The notes beneath the pieces are model-generated. The model searched no databases. It had not been told where the DNA came from and saw only the letters and a program-made list of their open reading frames with translations. DNA of 64,000 nucleotides from an uncultured bacterium (GTDB lineage Bacteria > Bacillota_I > Bacilli_A > Acholeplasmatales > Anaeroplasmataceae): the NCBI GenBank assembly GCA_949293265.1, contig CASFCK010000008.1:1-64000 (forward strand), read 5' to 3'. Shown piece after piece: positions 18,074-28,456 of this stretch. Both the position numbers and the translations under genes were made by a program. Position 1 is the first letter of the stretch, and every line of letters starts with the position of its first letter.

Positions 18074-19552
18074 CTAAAGCATTACGCCGTCTTTAAATAT
18101 CGAAATTTCTCTAAATTCATTTAATTCATTATTGGTTTTTTTCTTGCCGCTTGCAACATCAGCTATATAATCAACAAATAGACCTAATAACTCATCCATT
18201 GATTTTTCACCAACTAAAGCACCAGCGTTAAAGTCAATCCATTCCGGTTTAGCCTTATAAAGCTCAGTATTACTAGATACCTTAATTGTTGGGATGAAAC
18301 CGCCAAATGGAGTACCACGACCAGTAGTAAATAAAACCATTTGACAACCAGCTGCACCTAGAGTTGTAGTAGCAACTAAGTCATTACCAGGTGTTGAAAT
18401 TAAATTTAGGCCGTGAGCAGTAATTCTTTCACCCATTTTTAAGACATCACAAACAACACTATGACCAGATTTTTGGGTACAACCTAAAGATTTATCTTCT
18501 AGTGTTGTAATACCACCTTTTTTATTACCTGGACTAGGATTTTCATAAATAACTTGGTTATGGTTTTTAAAATAAGCTTTAAAATCATTAATTAAATTAA
18601 CAGTTTTGTTAAATGTTTCTTCATCTTTAGCTCTAGCCATTAAGATTTGCTCAGCCCCAAACATTTCTGGTACTTCACCTAAGACAGTCGTACCACCATT
18701 AACTGCCATATAATCGCTCAATGCGCCAAGTAATGGGTTAGCAGTTATACCTGACATACCATCACTACCACCACATTTTAATCCTATTCTTAAAACAGAA
18801 ATTGGCTTTGTTACGCGTTTATCTGATTTCATTTGGTCATATAACTCTTTTAATAAAGCTACACCATCTTCAATTTCAGATTTAGATTCTTGAAGAACCA
18901 TAAAGCGGGTTCTTTTTTCATCATACTTGCCTAATGTTTCTTTAAACACAGAAACTTGGTTATTTTCACAACCTAAGCCAAGTACTAAAACACCACCAGC
19001 ATTAGGGTGTTTTACCATGTCTTGTAAAATAGTACGTGTCATCGTATGGTCATCACCCATTTGTGAACAACCAAATGGATGATTAAATGTATAAATGCCA
19101 TCAATAGCTGAAGTATCATAACGTTTCTTGAATTCAGCAATGATTTTATGGGCAATACCAGATACACAACCTACAGTTTGAACGATCCATAATTCGTTAC
19201 GAATACCATATTCACCACTACTTCTTTCATACACATCAACTGTAACATCTTTTTTTAAAGTTGTAACGGTATCAAAATGGGGATGATATTCATAATTAAA
19301 CAAATCATTTAAATTAGTTTTAGTATTATTAACATGAACATGTTCACCTTTAGCTATATCTTTTGTAGCATGGCCAATTGGATATCCATATTTAATAATA
19401 TCTTCATTTACCTTTATATCTTTTATTGCTACTTTATGTGCTCTTGGTAAATCTTCTAATAAAATAACTCCGGCAACTTCTTCACCTTTTTTAAAATCAC
19501 GTAGCGCTACTGCTACATTATCTTTTTGATTAATTATAATGTAATCATGCAT
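18074..19552 (-). CDS. uxaA: altronate dehydratase
   Basis: Dehydrates D-altronate to 2-keto-3-deoxygluconate. Residues 1-90 form the SAF-type N-terminal domain (VAVALRDFKKGEEV then YPIGHATKDIAKGEHV), residues 100-490 the galactarate/altronate dehydratase domain with HPFGCSQMGDDH, GLGCENNQ, RIGLKCGGSDGMSG and a C-terminal TGRGTPFGG, where the cysteine and histidine residues bind the metal. Full length (492). The start lies just 2 bases after the uxaB stop, with only a weak AGG upstream, suggesting coupled translation. Confidence 0.96.
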   Translation of the reverse strand: MHDYIIINQKDNVAVALRDFKKGEEVAGVILLEDLPRAHKVAIKDIKVNEDIIKYGYPIGHATKDIAKGEHVHVNNTKTNLNDLFNYEYHPHFDTVTTLKKDVTVDVYERSSGEYGIRNELWIVQTVGCVSGIAHKIIAEFKKRYDTSAIDGIYTFNHPFGCSQMGDDHTMTRTILQDMVKHPNAGGVLVLGLGCENNQVSVFKETLGKYDEKRTRFMVLQESKSEIEDGVALLKELYDQMKSDKRVTKPISVLRIGLKCGGSDGMSGITANPLLGALSDYMAVNGGTTVLGEVPEMFGAEQILMARAKDEETFNKTVNLINDFKAYFKNHNQVIYENPSPGNKKGGITTLEDKSLGCTQKSGHSVVCDVLKMGERITAHGLNLISTPGNDLVATTTLGAAGCQMVLFTTGRGTPFGGFIPTIKVSSNTELYKAKPEWIDFNAGALVGEKSMDELLGLFVDYIADVASGKKKTNNELNEFREISIFKDGVML

Positions 19553-19553
19553 A

Positions 19554-21008
19554 TTAACAACCTACTTTATTTACTAAAGCTTCACGCATTGGATGATTTA
19601 CAATTTCATATAATGAACTTGCTACAAAATCAGTAACGCCTTCTAATTCATTTAAATCCATTTCCCAATGTTCTTTTAAGCCTAGTACTTGTGATACAAG
19701 TTTTCTAGCCCCTTCAGGTGTGTTTTCATATTCAGACCATAATTTCTTAAATAAATCTAAGAATTCAGGATTATCTTGTAAAGCTATATCTTCTTCGCCT
19801 CTTTTACCACGATAAAATACCATTAAAGCAGCTAAACTAAATAACGCATGAGTAGGGAAATGATGTAGATCTCTTATGTTTTCTACTACAGTAGGTAAAA
19901 CTCTAGTTTTATATTTAGTTACGCTATTTAAAGCTATGCTCATTAATTCATGTCTAACGAATGGATTAGCATATCTTTCTAATACAGAATTAGAGAAAGA
20001 AACCATTTGATCCTTCGGAATATTAATAGTAGGAACAACTTCATCAAAAATGAATTCTTTAACAAATTTACCAAGTTGAGCATCTTCAATAGTTTCTCTA
20101 ACAGTATCAATACCAGCTAAATAAGAAACAGGTACTAAACAAGTATGAGAACCATTTAATATTTTAACTTTTCTTTCCTTATAAGGTTTAATATTATCAA
20201 CAAATAAAACTTCAAGTCCAGCTTTAGGAGCAGGTAATTTAGCTTCTAGGCCCTTAGGTCCTTCGATAACCCATAAATGGAAAATTTCCCCTACAACCAT
20301 ATTGTTATCAACATAACCTAATTCTTCCCATAATTGCTTATCTTCGTTTCTAGGATATCCTGGTACGATTCTATCTACTAAGGTATTGTAATATCTATTA
20401 GCGTTACCTAACCAATTAATAAAATCTTTATCCATATTTAAATGATCAGCAAGTTTTAATAAAACTTCTTTTAAAGTATTACCATTATAATCGATTAATT
20501 CACATGGTATAATTTCTAATCCCCTATTTTTATCACCATGGAAATGATCATATCTTGCTTTTAAGAAAGCTAATAATTTACCTGGATAACTTTTTGGTGT
20601 AACAGATAAATCAGTATCAGTTGGATCATAAGCAATACCAGCTTCAGTAGTGTTTGAAATAACAAATTCTAAATCTTCACTCTTAGCATAATCTAGATAT
20701 TTATCATATTCAGTAAATGGATTAATAAAATCTTCAAGGCAGTCAATAACTTTCAATTTTCTAACATCTTCTCCATTTTGTCTACCTTGTAAAATTAATG
20801 TATATAACCCATCTTGACTAGCTAAATCAGCTACTCTACCAAATGGCATAGGTTGTACGACGCATACCCCTCCGTCGAATACACCTTTTTCATTCATTGT
20901 TTGGACAATCCAATCAACGAATGCTCGTAAAAAATTACCTTCACCAAATTGAAGGATTTTTACTTTTCTTTCTTTTTTGTCATAAATTTTTTTACTTAAT
21001 TTTTCCAT
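19554..21008 (-). CDS. uxaB: tagaturonate reductase
   Basis: NADH-dependent reduction of D-tagaturonate to D-altronate; a member of the long-chain mannitol dehydrogenase family. The N-terminal nucleotide-binding region reads VKILQFGEGNFLRAFVDW and the catalytic region has KERKVKILNGSHTC, which contains the family K-xxxxN-xxH residues. The start at 21008 has GGAGG 7 bases upstream; an in-frame ATG 11 codons earlier has none. First gene of the uxaBAC operon, behind a good promoter. Could in principle also reduce fructuronate, which would explain the absence of uxuB here, but that is conjecture. Confidence 0.95.
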   Translation of the reverse strand: MEKLSKKIYDKKERKVKILQFGEGNFLRAFVDWIVQTMNEKGVFDGGVCVVQPMPFGRVADLASQDGLYTLILQGRQNGEDVRKLKVIDCLEDFINPFTEYDKYLDYAKSEDLEFVISNTTEAGIAYDPTDTDLSVTPKSYPGKLLAFLKARYDHFHGDKNRGLEIIPCELIDYNGNTLKEVLLKLADHLNMDKDFINWLGNANRYYNTLVDRIVPGYPRNEDKQLWEELGYVDNNMVVGEIFHLWVIEGPKGLEAKLPAPKAGLEVLFVDNIKPYKERKVKILNGSHTCLVPVSYLAGIDTVRETIEDAQLGKFVKEFIFDEVVPTINIPKDQMVSFSNSVLERYANPFVRHELMSIALNSVTKYKTRVLPTVVENIRDLHHFPTHALFSLAALMVFYRGKRGEEDIALQDNPEFLDLFKKLWSEYENTPEGARKLVSQVLGLKEHWEMDLNELEGVTDFVASSLYEIVNHPMREALVNKVGC

Positions 21009-21055
21009 TTCTTTTCCTCCGAAAATCATCATTTCTGACATAATTTCTATACGTC

Positions 21056-21084
21056 ATTTTATCACTTTTAAGCATTTCAGTCAA
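21056..21084 (-). promoter_or_regulatory. uxaB promoter
   Basis: Minus-strand TTGACT (plus 21079-21084), 17-base spacer, TAAAAT (plus 21056-21061). Unlike the uxuA promoter, no GCG-centred palindrome is seen. Confidence 0.65.
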
Positions 21085-21118
21085 TTATATTATGATTTAA
21101 TTTTTAGCACCATTAAAA

Positions 21119-21147
21119 CAAAAAAGGGCTTTCATTAAATGAAAGCA
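21119..21147 (-). terminator. terminator after rlmH
   Basis: GCTTTCATT / AATGAAAGC stem with a T-run on the minus strand just past the rlmH stop. Confidence 0.85.
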
Positions 21148-21150
21148 GTT

Positions 21151-21618
21151 TTACTGTTTATGATAATTCTCGTTATTTAATATTTTAAATGCTCGATATA
21201 TTTGTTCTAAAAGGATAACTCTAGCAAATTTATGCGTAAAAGTCATTTTCGAAAACGATAAAATAAAGTCACTTTTTTCTAGTACTTTTCTAGTTAAACC
21301 TAAAGAACCACCAATAATAAAACAAATATTTATACTAGAAAAACTATAAATATCATTTATCTTTTTAGCAAATTCTACACTATCTAACATTTTACCATGT
21401 TCATCACAACAAATAACATAACTATTACTTGGGATCTTTTTAATTATTTCTTCGCCCTCTTCCCTTTTTACCTTTTCGTGATCATTTGTTATGCTTTTAT
21501 CTGGTAATTCTATAATTTTCAATTCACAATATTTACTAAGTCTTTTTACATATTCATTAACCGCATCTTTTAAATAGCTTTCTTTAATAGCTCCTAGGGC
21601 AATAATTGTTACTTTCAT
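21151..21618 (-). CDS. rlmH: 23S rRNA pseudouridine-1915 N3-methyltransferase
   Basis: SPOUT-class methyltransferase modifying pseudouridine 1915 in helix 69 of 23S rRNA. The trefoil-knot SAM site is seen as CFIIGGSLGL near residue 105 and the family C-terminus EQIYRAFKI...NENYHK is intact. 155 residues is the usual size. It overlaps the 3' end of the metallo-beta-lactamase-fold gene by 4 bases, a common pairing in Firmicutes. Confidence 0.96.
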   Translation of the reverse strand: MKVTIIALGAIKESYLKDAVNEYVKRLSKYCELKIIELPDKSITNDHEKVKREEGEEIIKKIPSNSYVICCDEHGKMLDSVEFAKKINDIYSFSSINICFIIGGSLGLTRKVLEKSDFILSFSKMTFTHKFARVILLEQIYRAFKILNNENYHKQ

Positions 21619-22427
21619 ATTTCAACTTCCTCAATATCAGTAGGTAGCGTCATAACAAGTTTAATATTTCTATTATCAACACCTAGTTTTAAGAAAATTC
21701 TCTCATATGTCATTTTAACGATTTCTCGCAAATTACATTCTTGCGAAATATGGGCACAAAATATATATTTTGTTTTATCGCCTACTATATTAGCTAAAGT
21801 ATAAATGCTATCAGCATTAGATAAATGACCATAATCAGATAAAATTCTTCTTTTTAAGATATAAGGACGATCAGAATTCATTAATATTTCAGGATCATGA
21901 TTGGTTTCAAAAATATAACAATCACAATTTTTAATTAATTTAACAACATCTTGATGAACATAACCAGTATCTGTTAAATATACTGTTTTTTTATCATCAT
22001 CGTTAAATAAATAACCAACTGGTTCATTTGCGTCATGAAATGCCATTAAAGGAGTAACAACAACATTATTTATTAAAATGTTTGGATAATTATTACCAAT
22101 CTTTTCAATTATTATAAAACGTTCTTTATTATCTTGATAATAAGCTTTAAAGCCATTTAAATAATTGATTAATCCCTCTAATGTACCACTAGTTAAATAG
22201 ATCAAAGCTTTAGTATATTTTAATAAAACCATTAATCCTGCGATATGATCTTTATGTTCATGGGTTAAAAAAATATAATCCAGATTTAAAACACTTTCAC
22301 CAATTTTATTTAAACGCAGTTCGATTTGCTTTTTAGATATACCAGCATCAATTAAACATTTAAAATTAGATGTATTGATATATGTCGAATTACCAGTTGA
22401 ACCACTAGCTAAAATTTTAACTATCAA
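21615..22427 (-). CDS. MBL-fold metallo-hydrolase, YycJ/WalJ type
   Basis: Metallo-beta-lactamase-fold phosphodiesterase, probably a 5'-to-3' exonuclease of the WalJ/YycJ group. The core metal motif THEHKDH (HxHxDH) is near residue 55, a D at DTGYVHQD near 155 and a His in FCAHIS near 225; the N-terminus KILASGSTGNSTYI is diagnostic. The TTG at 22427 has AAGGTG 6 bases upstream and gives the family start; a GTG three codons earlier lies inside that site. It sits directly before rlmH, as in many Firmicutes. Confidence 0.88.
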   Translation of the reverse strand: MIVKILASGSTGNSTYINTSNFKCLIDAGISKKQIELRLNKIGESVLNLDYIFLTHEHKDHIAGLMVLLKYTKALIYLTSGTLEGLINYLNGFKAYYQDNKERFIIIEKIGNNYPNILINNVVVTPLMAFHDANEPVGYLFNDDDKKTVYLTDTGYVHQDVVKLIKNCDCYIFETNHDPEILMNSDRPYILKRRILSDYGHLSNADSIYTLANIVGDKTKYIFCAHISQECNLREIVKMTYERIFLKLGVDNRNIKLVMTLPTDIEEVEI

Positions 22428-22544
22428 TGTTATCACCTTGAAAGATTATATCATTATTATTTTATTATGCAATAAATAATCTAATATATTTAAAAATAGC
22501 CCTTTAAAAGACGTTTTAAGCTTAGTAAAAAAAGATATTTAATA

Positions 22545-22573
22545 TTGATTTTAAACTTGAAAAATGCTATCAT
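22545..22573 (+). promoter_or_regulatory. promoter of the giant lipoprotein pair
   Basis: TTGATT, 17-base spacer, TATCAT, followed by a leader with AAAGGAG before the first ATG. Confidence 0.6.
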
Positions 22574-22611
22574 ATAAAACGCTAAAGTTTTTTAGAAAAG
22601 GAGTATTTTAA

Positions 22612-25600
22612 ATGTCTAAATTAAAGATAAATGGGAAAAGACTTCTAACCCTAGGTTTTATTCCTGTTCTTGCTATAACTATGACTTCTTGTTCACAAAA
22701 TAAACTAGATGCACTTGATACTAACGCTAATTATTTAACTGTTGGTAATTATAGTGTGACAACTGGTGAGGTTTGGAACAATCTAAAATGGGACGCTTCA
22801 AGCTTATTTACTGAATATAAGGAAGAAGTTGTTCTACAAGATAAAATTAGCCAAATCAAAGAAGTTTTAGCTGATAAAAATAATGAAAATTATGAAGACT
22901 ATGTATCAAGCTTACAAAACTACATTATTGAAGATGTTTATGATTTTACTTATTCTACTGAAGGTCACGAGGATGAAATAGCTGATTTGTTACCTGCAAC
23001 TAGAGAACAAAACATCAAAGAATATGCTGATACTACTTATGTTAATTATAGGGTTGATATGACTAGAGATGCTATTTGCACTGCTCTAAGAGATGAAAAT
23101 TATGATGCTTTAGAACCACTATATTATATCTATTATCATGATTTAGCTAGTCGTTTATTTGCTGAAGACAAATTAAACAAAGAAATTGAAGAGACTAATG
23201 CCAAGGCTGATGGTGAAGATAATGTTGGTTATTTCTCTAAATCTGATATCGTAAACAAATATGAAGAGAATTATTATAATCAAGGCGATATTGATATCAT
23301 AATGATTAGATTTTCTTCTGAAGATGAAATGAATAACACATTAAGATCATTTGGTATCTATGTCCATGATGAAAAATTCTACTATCTTACAGATACACCT
23401 GTATCTTATACTGAATATGTACAATATTACGAAGATTTCGATTTTGAAGATGCTAACACTAATGAATATTTCGATTTAGATGCTTCATATGGTCATTCTA
23501 TTATGCTTCAATTATATATTGCTATGTATAATTATATTTATTCATATCGTGAAGCTATTCCTAACATTAAGGAAAATGAATCATCTTTATTCGAAAACAA
23601 TAATATTATCGACCAAAGAAGTGTAACAAAAGACTTAATAGATTTTTATAACACTAATAATTTGGTTTATGATGCCGATAGTGATAATGCTAGATTAGCT
23701 CAAATTGTAGATGGCGCTAAATCTGAATCTAATGAATATATTACTTATACTGCTGAAGAATTAAATGATCTAAATACTAGTATTTATACTTATGCTTATG
23801 AAACATTACAAACTCCAACTGAAAATGTTTTATATGATAATACTAATAATCGTTATTCAAACACAAATAGTGTTTATGCTGATGGTAATTATCAATATAT
23901 GATATTTAAAATCAACCAAAATCTAACTGATAATGATGTTAGAAGGGTAGATGGTGATAATACATATTATTATAATTTAGATTTATCAACAAATGAAAAA
24001 TATAATTTATTAACTCAAGACACTTATGCTAACTTATTAGCTGATATTAAAGCTGATTTATTTACAGAAGATTTAACTGAAAGCTATATAACTGATTATT
24101 TAAATGAAGAATTAGCTAAAGTAGAAGTTAATATTTATGATCAAGCTATTGAAATTTCTTATTCTGTCAATAATTCTGATTATAATAAAACTTTAGGTAA
24201 AGCACCTAATAATAATACTGTTGCTAAATTTAAGTATAATGATAGAACACTTAATGCTAATCTAACTAATGCTGAAAAAACTGGTTTATGGGATATTTTA
24301 GAATATCGTAATGGTATTACTGCAGCCGCTAATATTATTGCAAATAAAATGGCAAAAGATACTGAAGAATATAAAAATATACCTAGTGAAATCGTAGATA
24401 ATTTCTATAGCACTATTGAATATCTACTTGCTACTTTCGCTAATGATGGTTTATCTTCAAGCGGTTATCCTGCTTCTATTGGTAAATATAATTTCTTAAT
24501 GTTATATTACCATACTGCTAATGTTGATGACATTGTAAATAATGTAATGAAAGTTTCTTATGTAAATCAAATTGTATTAACTGATTATAGTTCTGATGAA
24601 GTTATTAATTTCTTTAATAATTTCACTACTAAAGCTTATGACAATTACTTCAATATTACTGCTCAAAGATTAAGCGTATACCTAGATATAAATGAAGATA
24701 CAGAACCAGATGAAATTGAAAATTGGCAAAACGATACTGTACAATTTAACGGTAAAACTACTACTTATGGTAACGTTGCTAAAGAATTAATTAACACTAT
24801 ATATGCTTTAATTGAATCAAGTTCTGAATCACATGTTGATGCTTTAACTGCTATTGTTGAAGATTATAATTCAGCTAGTCGTTATAATCCACATGAAGGA
24901 AATAGATTTGATGAGGAAGATGGTTACTACGATCCAATTGGTTCTGAATGGGACTTCTCAGCATTTAAAAAGTTAGGTTTTGCAATTAGTACTGAAGAAT
25001 TAAGCGTTACAAATTCTTCTACTGATGTTGATGTAGCTTTAAAGGATGGTTTATATAATATTTATAATAGTCCTGATTTCGTATTAGATTTAAATGGTAA
25101 TTATAATTATCCTAATGCTTATTTACCTGATGTTGAAGAAAGCTGTGTTGAAGCTCTAGATTCATATAATTACTTTGTAGTAACTGCTGCTAGTGGTCCT
25201 ACTTCTGCAAAATATGAAGCTAGTGATGACACTTTAAGTTTATATGAAAATTTATACTATATCTATAATGAACAATTAATTAAAATTGATAATGTTTACA
25301 ATTCTAATGACACCCTAAATTACAACCAAATTAAGGCTTATTTACTTGAATATTTAGAATCTCAAACATCTAATTTATTACCAAGTGATATCTCTGATAG
25401 TATAACTAATTATCTATCTCCTGTCTTAACTCGTTTCCAAGAAAGTGGTACGCAATATTTAATCATTATTAATTATATTTGTAATGGTGATTTAACTAAA
25501 TTAACTTATGGCGAATTAAGCTCATATGATAACACTAGATTAGAAGAAATCTTAACAATCAACAAAGATGCTGCTGATGAATATGTTGATTATGGTGATA

Positions 25601-25674
25601 ATGCTGATAAATATGATAACTTCTATGGTTGGTGGGACGATTTATCTACCCTATTAAGTGGAGGTAATAACTAA
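22612..25674 (+). CDS. giant PrsA/SurA-like lipoprotein A
   Basis: Exported lipoprotein of 1020 residues. The signal ends in TMTSC with the lipidated Cys at 27. Directly after it comes LTVGNYSVTTGEVWNNLKW, the pattern of the SurA/PrsA N-terminal chaperone domain (VGxxxVTxxEVxxxL). The rest is acidic, rich in Asn, Asp, Tyr and Ser and lacks a recognisable PPIase (parvulin) domain; that region is about three times longer than in PrsA. AAGGAG precedes the ATG. It is co-transcribed with the next gene, a paralogue-like lipoprotein that begins on the last base of this stop. A role in folding or holding surface proteins is inferred from the N-terminal domain only. Confidence 0.7.
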   Translation: MSKLKINGKRLLTLGFIPVLAITMTSCSQNKLDALDTNANYLTVGNYSVTTGEVWNNLKWDASSLFTEYKEEVVLQDKISQIKEVLADKNNENYEDYVSSLQNYIIEDVYDFTYSTEGHEDEIADLLPATREQNIKEYADTTYVNYRVDMTRDAICTALRDENYDALEPLYYIYYHDLASRLFAEDKLNKEIEETNAKADGEDNVGYFSKSDIVNKYEENYYNQGDIDIIMIRFSSEDEMNNTLRSFGIYVHDEKFYYLTDTPVSYTEYVQYYEDFDFEDANTNEYFDLDASYGHSIMLQLYIAMYNYIYSYREAIPNIKENESSLFENNNIIDQRSVTKDLIDFYNTNNLVYDADSDNARLAQIVDGAKSESNEYITYTAEELNDLNTSIYTYAYETLQTPTENVLYDNTNNRYSNTNSVYADGNYQYMIFKINQNLTDNDVRRVDGDNTYYYNLDLSTNEKYNLLTQDTYANLLADIKADLFTEDLTESYITDYLNEELAKVEVNIYDQAIEISYSVNNSDYNKTLGKAPNNNTVAKFKYNDRTLNANLTNAEKTGLWDILEYRNGITAAANIIANKMAKDTEEYKNIPSEIVDNFYSTIEYLLATFANDGLSSSGYPASIGKYNFLMLYYHTANVDDIVNNVMKVSYVNQIVLTDYSSDEVINFFNNFTTKAYDNYFNITAQRLSVYLDINEDTEPDEIENWQNDTVQFNGKTTTYGNVAKELINTIYALIESSSESHVDALTAIVEDYNSASRYNPHEGNRFDEEDGYYDPIGSEWDFSAFKKLGFAISTEELSVTNSSTDVDVALKDGLYNIYNSPDFVLDLNGNYNYPNAYLPDVEESCVEALDSYNYFVVTAASGPTSAKYEASDDTLSLYENLYYIYNEQLIKIDNVYNSNDTLNYNQIKAYLLEYLESQTSNLLPSDISDSITNYLSPVLTRFQESGTQYLIIINYICNGDLTKLTYGELSSYDNTRLEEILTINKDAADEYVDYGDNADKYDNFYGWWDDLSTLLSGGNN

Positions 25675-28403
25675 TGAAAATGCTTAAAAAAGGTTTGATT
25701 TTATCTTTAACAGGGGTTTTTGCCTTAACATTAGCTTCATGTTCAGATAAAGAAAAAAGAAATCAAACTGTTCCTTATGGCTCAATTAGTGATACTGTTG
25801 TTGCTAGTGCTGGTGATATTAATTTAACTCAAAAAGAACTATATAATCGTTTAAAATATAGCTATGGTTCTACTGTTTTCACCAATAAATTAAATCGCGT
25901 TATATATGCTGAAGAATATAAAAACTTCAGCTATAGCGGTGATGATAAAATAACTATTGATGAAGCTGTAGCTAGTGCAATTTATGGTTCTAGTAGTGTT
26001 GATACTTTAAAAACTTTAACAACAAAAGAAAAAGAAACTAGTATTGCTAAATATATTGATACAATGACTAATCAAGGCTTTATATTAAATGCTGATGAAT
26101 TAGTTTTTGATGAAATTACTTCTTCTACTAAACATGTTTCATTCTCTAAGTTAAGTCAAGCATTAATTGAAAATTATGCTGTTGATCTTATTAAAGAGGA
26201 TGCTAATATAGCTTATCTTCAAACTATAGCTGATAGTGAATATCTTCCTGATGAAGATAATCCTGATAGTGAAGAAGAAAATGATTACTATATTGATGAA
26301 GATGCTCTTGAGTCTGAATATAATTCTAATTCTAAAGAATATTATTCAGCTCATGGTATAGTTTTACGCTTTAATAGCTTAAGTGAAGCTAATCGCATGA
26401 TGACTTTAGCTGGTTTTAGTGAAGCAGATCTTCGTTCAAGTTATGTTAAATTATATAATGCTTATTATTCATATAAAACTGAATTAACTGCTAACAACAT
26501 CAAAACTACAAAAGATACTACTTTTGTTTATGATGAAGAAAATAATGATTTAACTAATAATTTTTCTAGTAGTGTTAGTACTTTCTTTAAAGATAATTTA
26601 AATAATGCTGATGGTTTAACAAAACCACGTAATATTGATGGTTCATATTACTTAATTTATCGTGAAGATTTAATCTATACTACAACTAATACTGCAGAAG
26701 TTGTTGAATATGCTGATTTAAATACCTTAGGTACTGATTTAGTTACTAAAATTAAGGCCGATTTAAGACAAAACATTTTAGAAAATAATGCTTCTAGTGT
26801 AAGTTCTAAAGTATTTACTGATCGTATGCTTGACGCAAATTTAAAGATATATGATCCATATCTAGAAAATTCATTTGCTAATTCTTATACTGATTATGAA
26901 TATGTAACTACTGTTGATAATAATTTAATTTTCTCTAGTAGCCTTGGTGATTACTCTGTAAATGATTTTTATAAAGATTTAACATGTTATAATATTAATG
27001 AAACATTAATTACATTACTAGTTAACAAATTCTTATATCAAAATGAATATTCCTATTTAGATGATGATGCTGAAACAGATTATAGAAAAACATTAAAAGA
27101 TAATATTAAAGATTTTAATGATGGTAAAGCCAATTTATCTCAAGCTTATGGTGAAGCAAACTACTTATTCTATACTTATGGTTACTATACAGTAGATGAA
27201 GTTGTTTTAAATAATATGGCTAGTCAAATCCAAATAGCTTATTTAGCTGATTACATTTATGATTCATGGGCTTCAAAACCAGAACTTAATGATACTAATA
27301 GTGAATACTATAACAATGGTGAATATTACCAAATTAACTATGATAAATTAAATATTTTACATAACATTTTAAATAAAGCTTTAGAACTATATGGTGATAA
27401 AGAATACTTAGATTTAAATGTTGATCATATATTAATTTCTGTTGATAATAATGGTGATGGTGATCCTGATGATATGGATGATTTCTTAAGTTCATTAAGT
27501 ACTGAAGAAAAAAATGAATTCCAAACTGCTTTAAATGATTTAGCTAAAGCTATATTAGCTGAAGCTGAAGCTATTAGTTTCCATACTAATATGGATAAAC
27601 TAAATTATATAGTTACTGCTTTTAATCGTAATTTACCATTACATGATGGCAGTACTTGGGATGAATATAAAACTTACAATTTTATCTTAACTGCTGAATC
27701 TTTAGGCGATGTTACAACAAGTTCTGTTACAAATTATGTTGAACCTTTCCAAGATTATTTAAAAGCTATCTATGCTAAAGCAATTGAAAATGAATTAGAA
27801 ATTCCTGAAGATGATAAAAATGGTATCTTCTATAGTGCTAATGGTGCTTTAACAAGTACTGATTTTAAAGGAATTAATTTTGATAGTGAAGAAACTTCTG
27901 ATTTATGTCAAACTAATTATGGTTTCCATATGCTTAGTTTGAATTCATATGATGAAGAATCTACAAACACTTTAAATTTCGAGTTCTTAGCTTCTTCTGA
28001 TTCTGCAAAAGATTATTATGAAATTGTTGTTGAAATAGATGAGGATGCAGAAATTGAAATTAAGACTGATACTTATAGTACTACTAAAGATGAACCAAGT
28101 GATAATCAATTATTAGTATATTATGTACAATATACTGAAGGCGATGTTAACGGCTTTAGAACTTCTATTGAAAATGATTTAAGTGATTTATTAGATGATA
28201 CAATTGCTAAATTCCAAACTAATAATTTCCAAACCTACTTATTAATTCAAAGAATTGGAACTATTACTACTGCAAAAGAACTTGTTGGTAATTTCAATTA
28301 TGAATTCTATATGGATTATTTAGTAAATCAAATGGAAGAATATGAAGTTAATGACGATTATGCAAATTGGTATGATGGTTCATTAAATTGGTCTAGATAT
28401 TAA
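25674..28403 (+). CDS. giant PrsA/SurA-like lipoprotein B
   Basis: Second exported lipoprotein of the pair (909 residues). Signal peptide ends LTLASC with the lipidated Cys at 23; then VVASAGDINLTQKELYNRLKY matches the SurA/PrsA N-terminal pattern. Near residues 580-590 is LNVDHILISVDNNGDGDPDD, which looks like the opening strand of a parvulin domain followed by an Asp-rich, calcium-loop-like stretch, and near residue 725 LCQTNYGFHMLSL matches the parvulin end strand (YGFHxI). So a divergent parvulin PPIase may span about 580-730. The start ATG overlaps the stop of the first lipoprotein gene (TAATG), with GGAGG 10 bases ahead, so expression is coupled. Confidence 0.72.
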   Translation: MKMLKKGLILSLTGVFALTLASCSDKEKRNQTVPYGSISDTVVASAGDINLTQKELYNRLKYSYGSTVFTNKLNRVIYAEEYKNFSYSGDDKITIDEAVASAIYGSSSVDTLKTLTTKEKETSIAKYIDTMTNQGFILNADELVFDEITSSTKHVSFSKLSQALIENYAVDLIKEDANIAYLQTIADSEYLPDEDNPDSEEENDYYIDEDALESEYNSNSKEYYSAHGIVLRFNSLSEANRMMTLAGFSEADLRSSYVKLYNAYYSYKTELTANNIKTTKDTTFVYDEENNDLTNNFSSSVSTFFKDNLNNADGLTKPRNIDGSYYLIYREDLIYTTTNTAEVVEYADLNTLGTDLVTKIKADLRQNILENNASSVSSKVFTDRMLDANLKIYDPYLENSFANSYTDYEYVTTVDNNLIFSSSLGDYSVNDFYKDLTCYNINETLITLLVNKFLYQNEYSYLDDDAETDYRKTLKDNIKDFNDGKANLSQAYGEANYLFYTYGYYTVDEVVLNNMASQIQIAYLADYIYDSWASKPELNDTNSEYYNNGEYYQINYDKLNILHNILNKALELYGDKEYLDLNVDHILISVDNNGDGDPDDMDDFLSSLSTEEKNEFQTALNDLAKAILAEAEAISFHTNMDKLNYIVTAFNRNLPLHDGSTWDEYKTYNFILTAESLGDVTTSSVTNYVEPFQDYLKAIYAKAIENELEIPEDDKNGIFYSANGALTSTDFKGINFDSEETSDLCQTNYGFHMLSLNSYDEESTNTLNFEFLASSDSAKDYYEIVVEIDEDAEIEIKTDTYSTTKDEPSDNQLLVYYVQYTEGDVNGFRTSIENDLSDLLDDTIAKFQTNNFQTYLLIQRIGTITTAKELVGNFNYEFYMDYLVNQMEEYEVNDDYANWYDGSLNWSRY

Positions 28404-28456
28404 AAAAATAAAACTGATTTAAAACTACTAGAAAGTAGAATTAAATCAGTTTTTTA
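28402..28456. terminator. bidirectional terminator between convergent genes
   Basis: AAACTGATTTAA / TTAAATCAGTTT long stem with an inner CTAC/GTAG stem, A-run on one side and T-run on the other. Confidence 0.85.
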
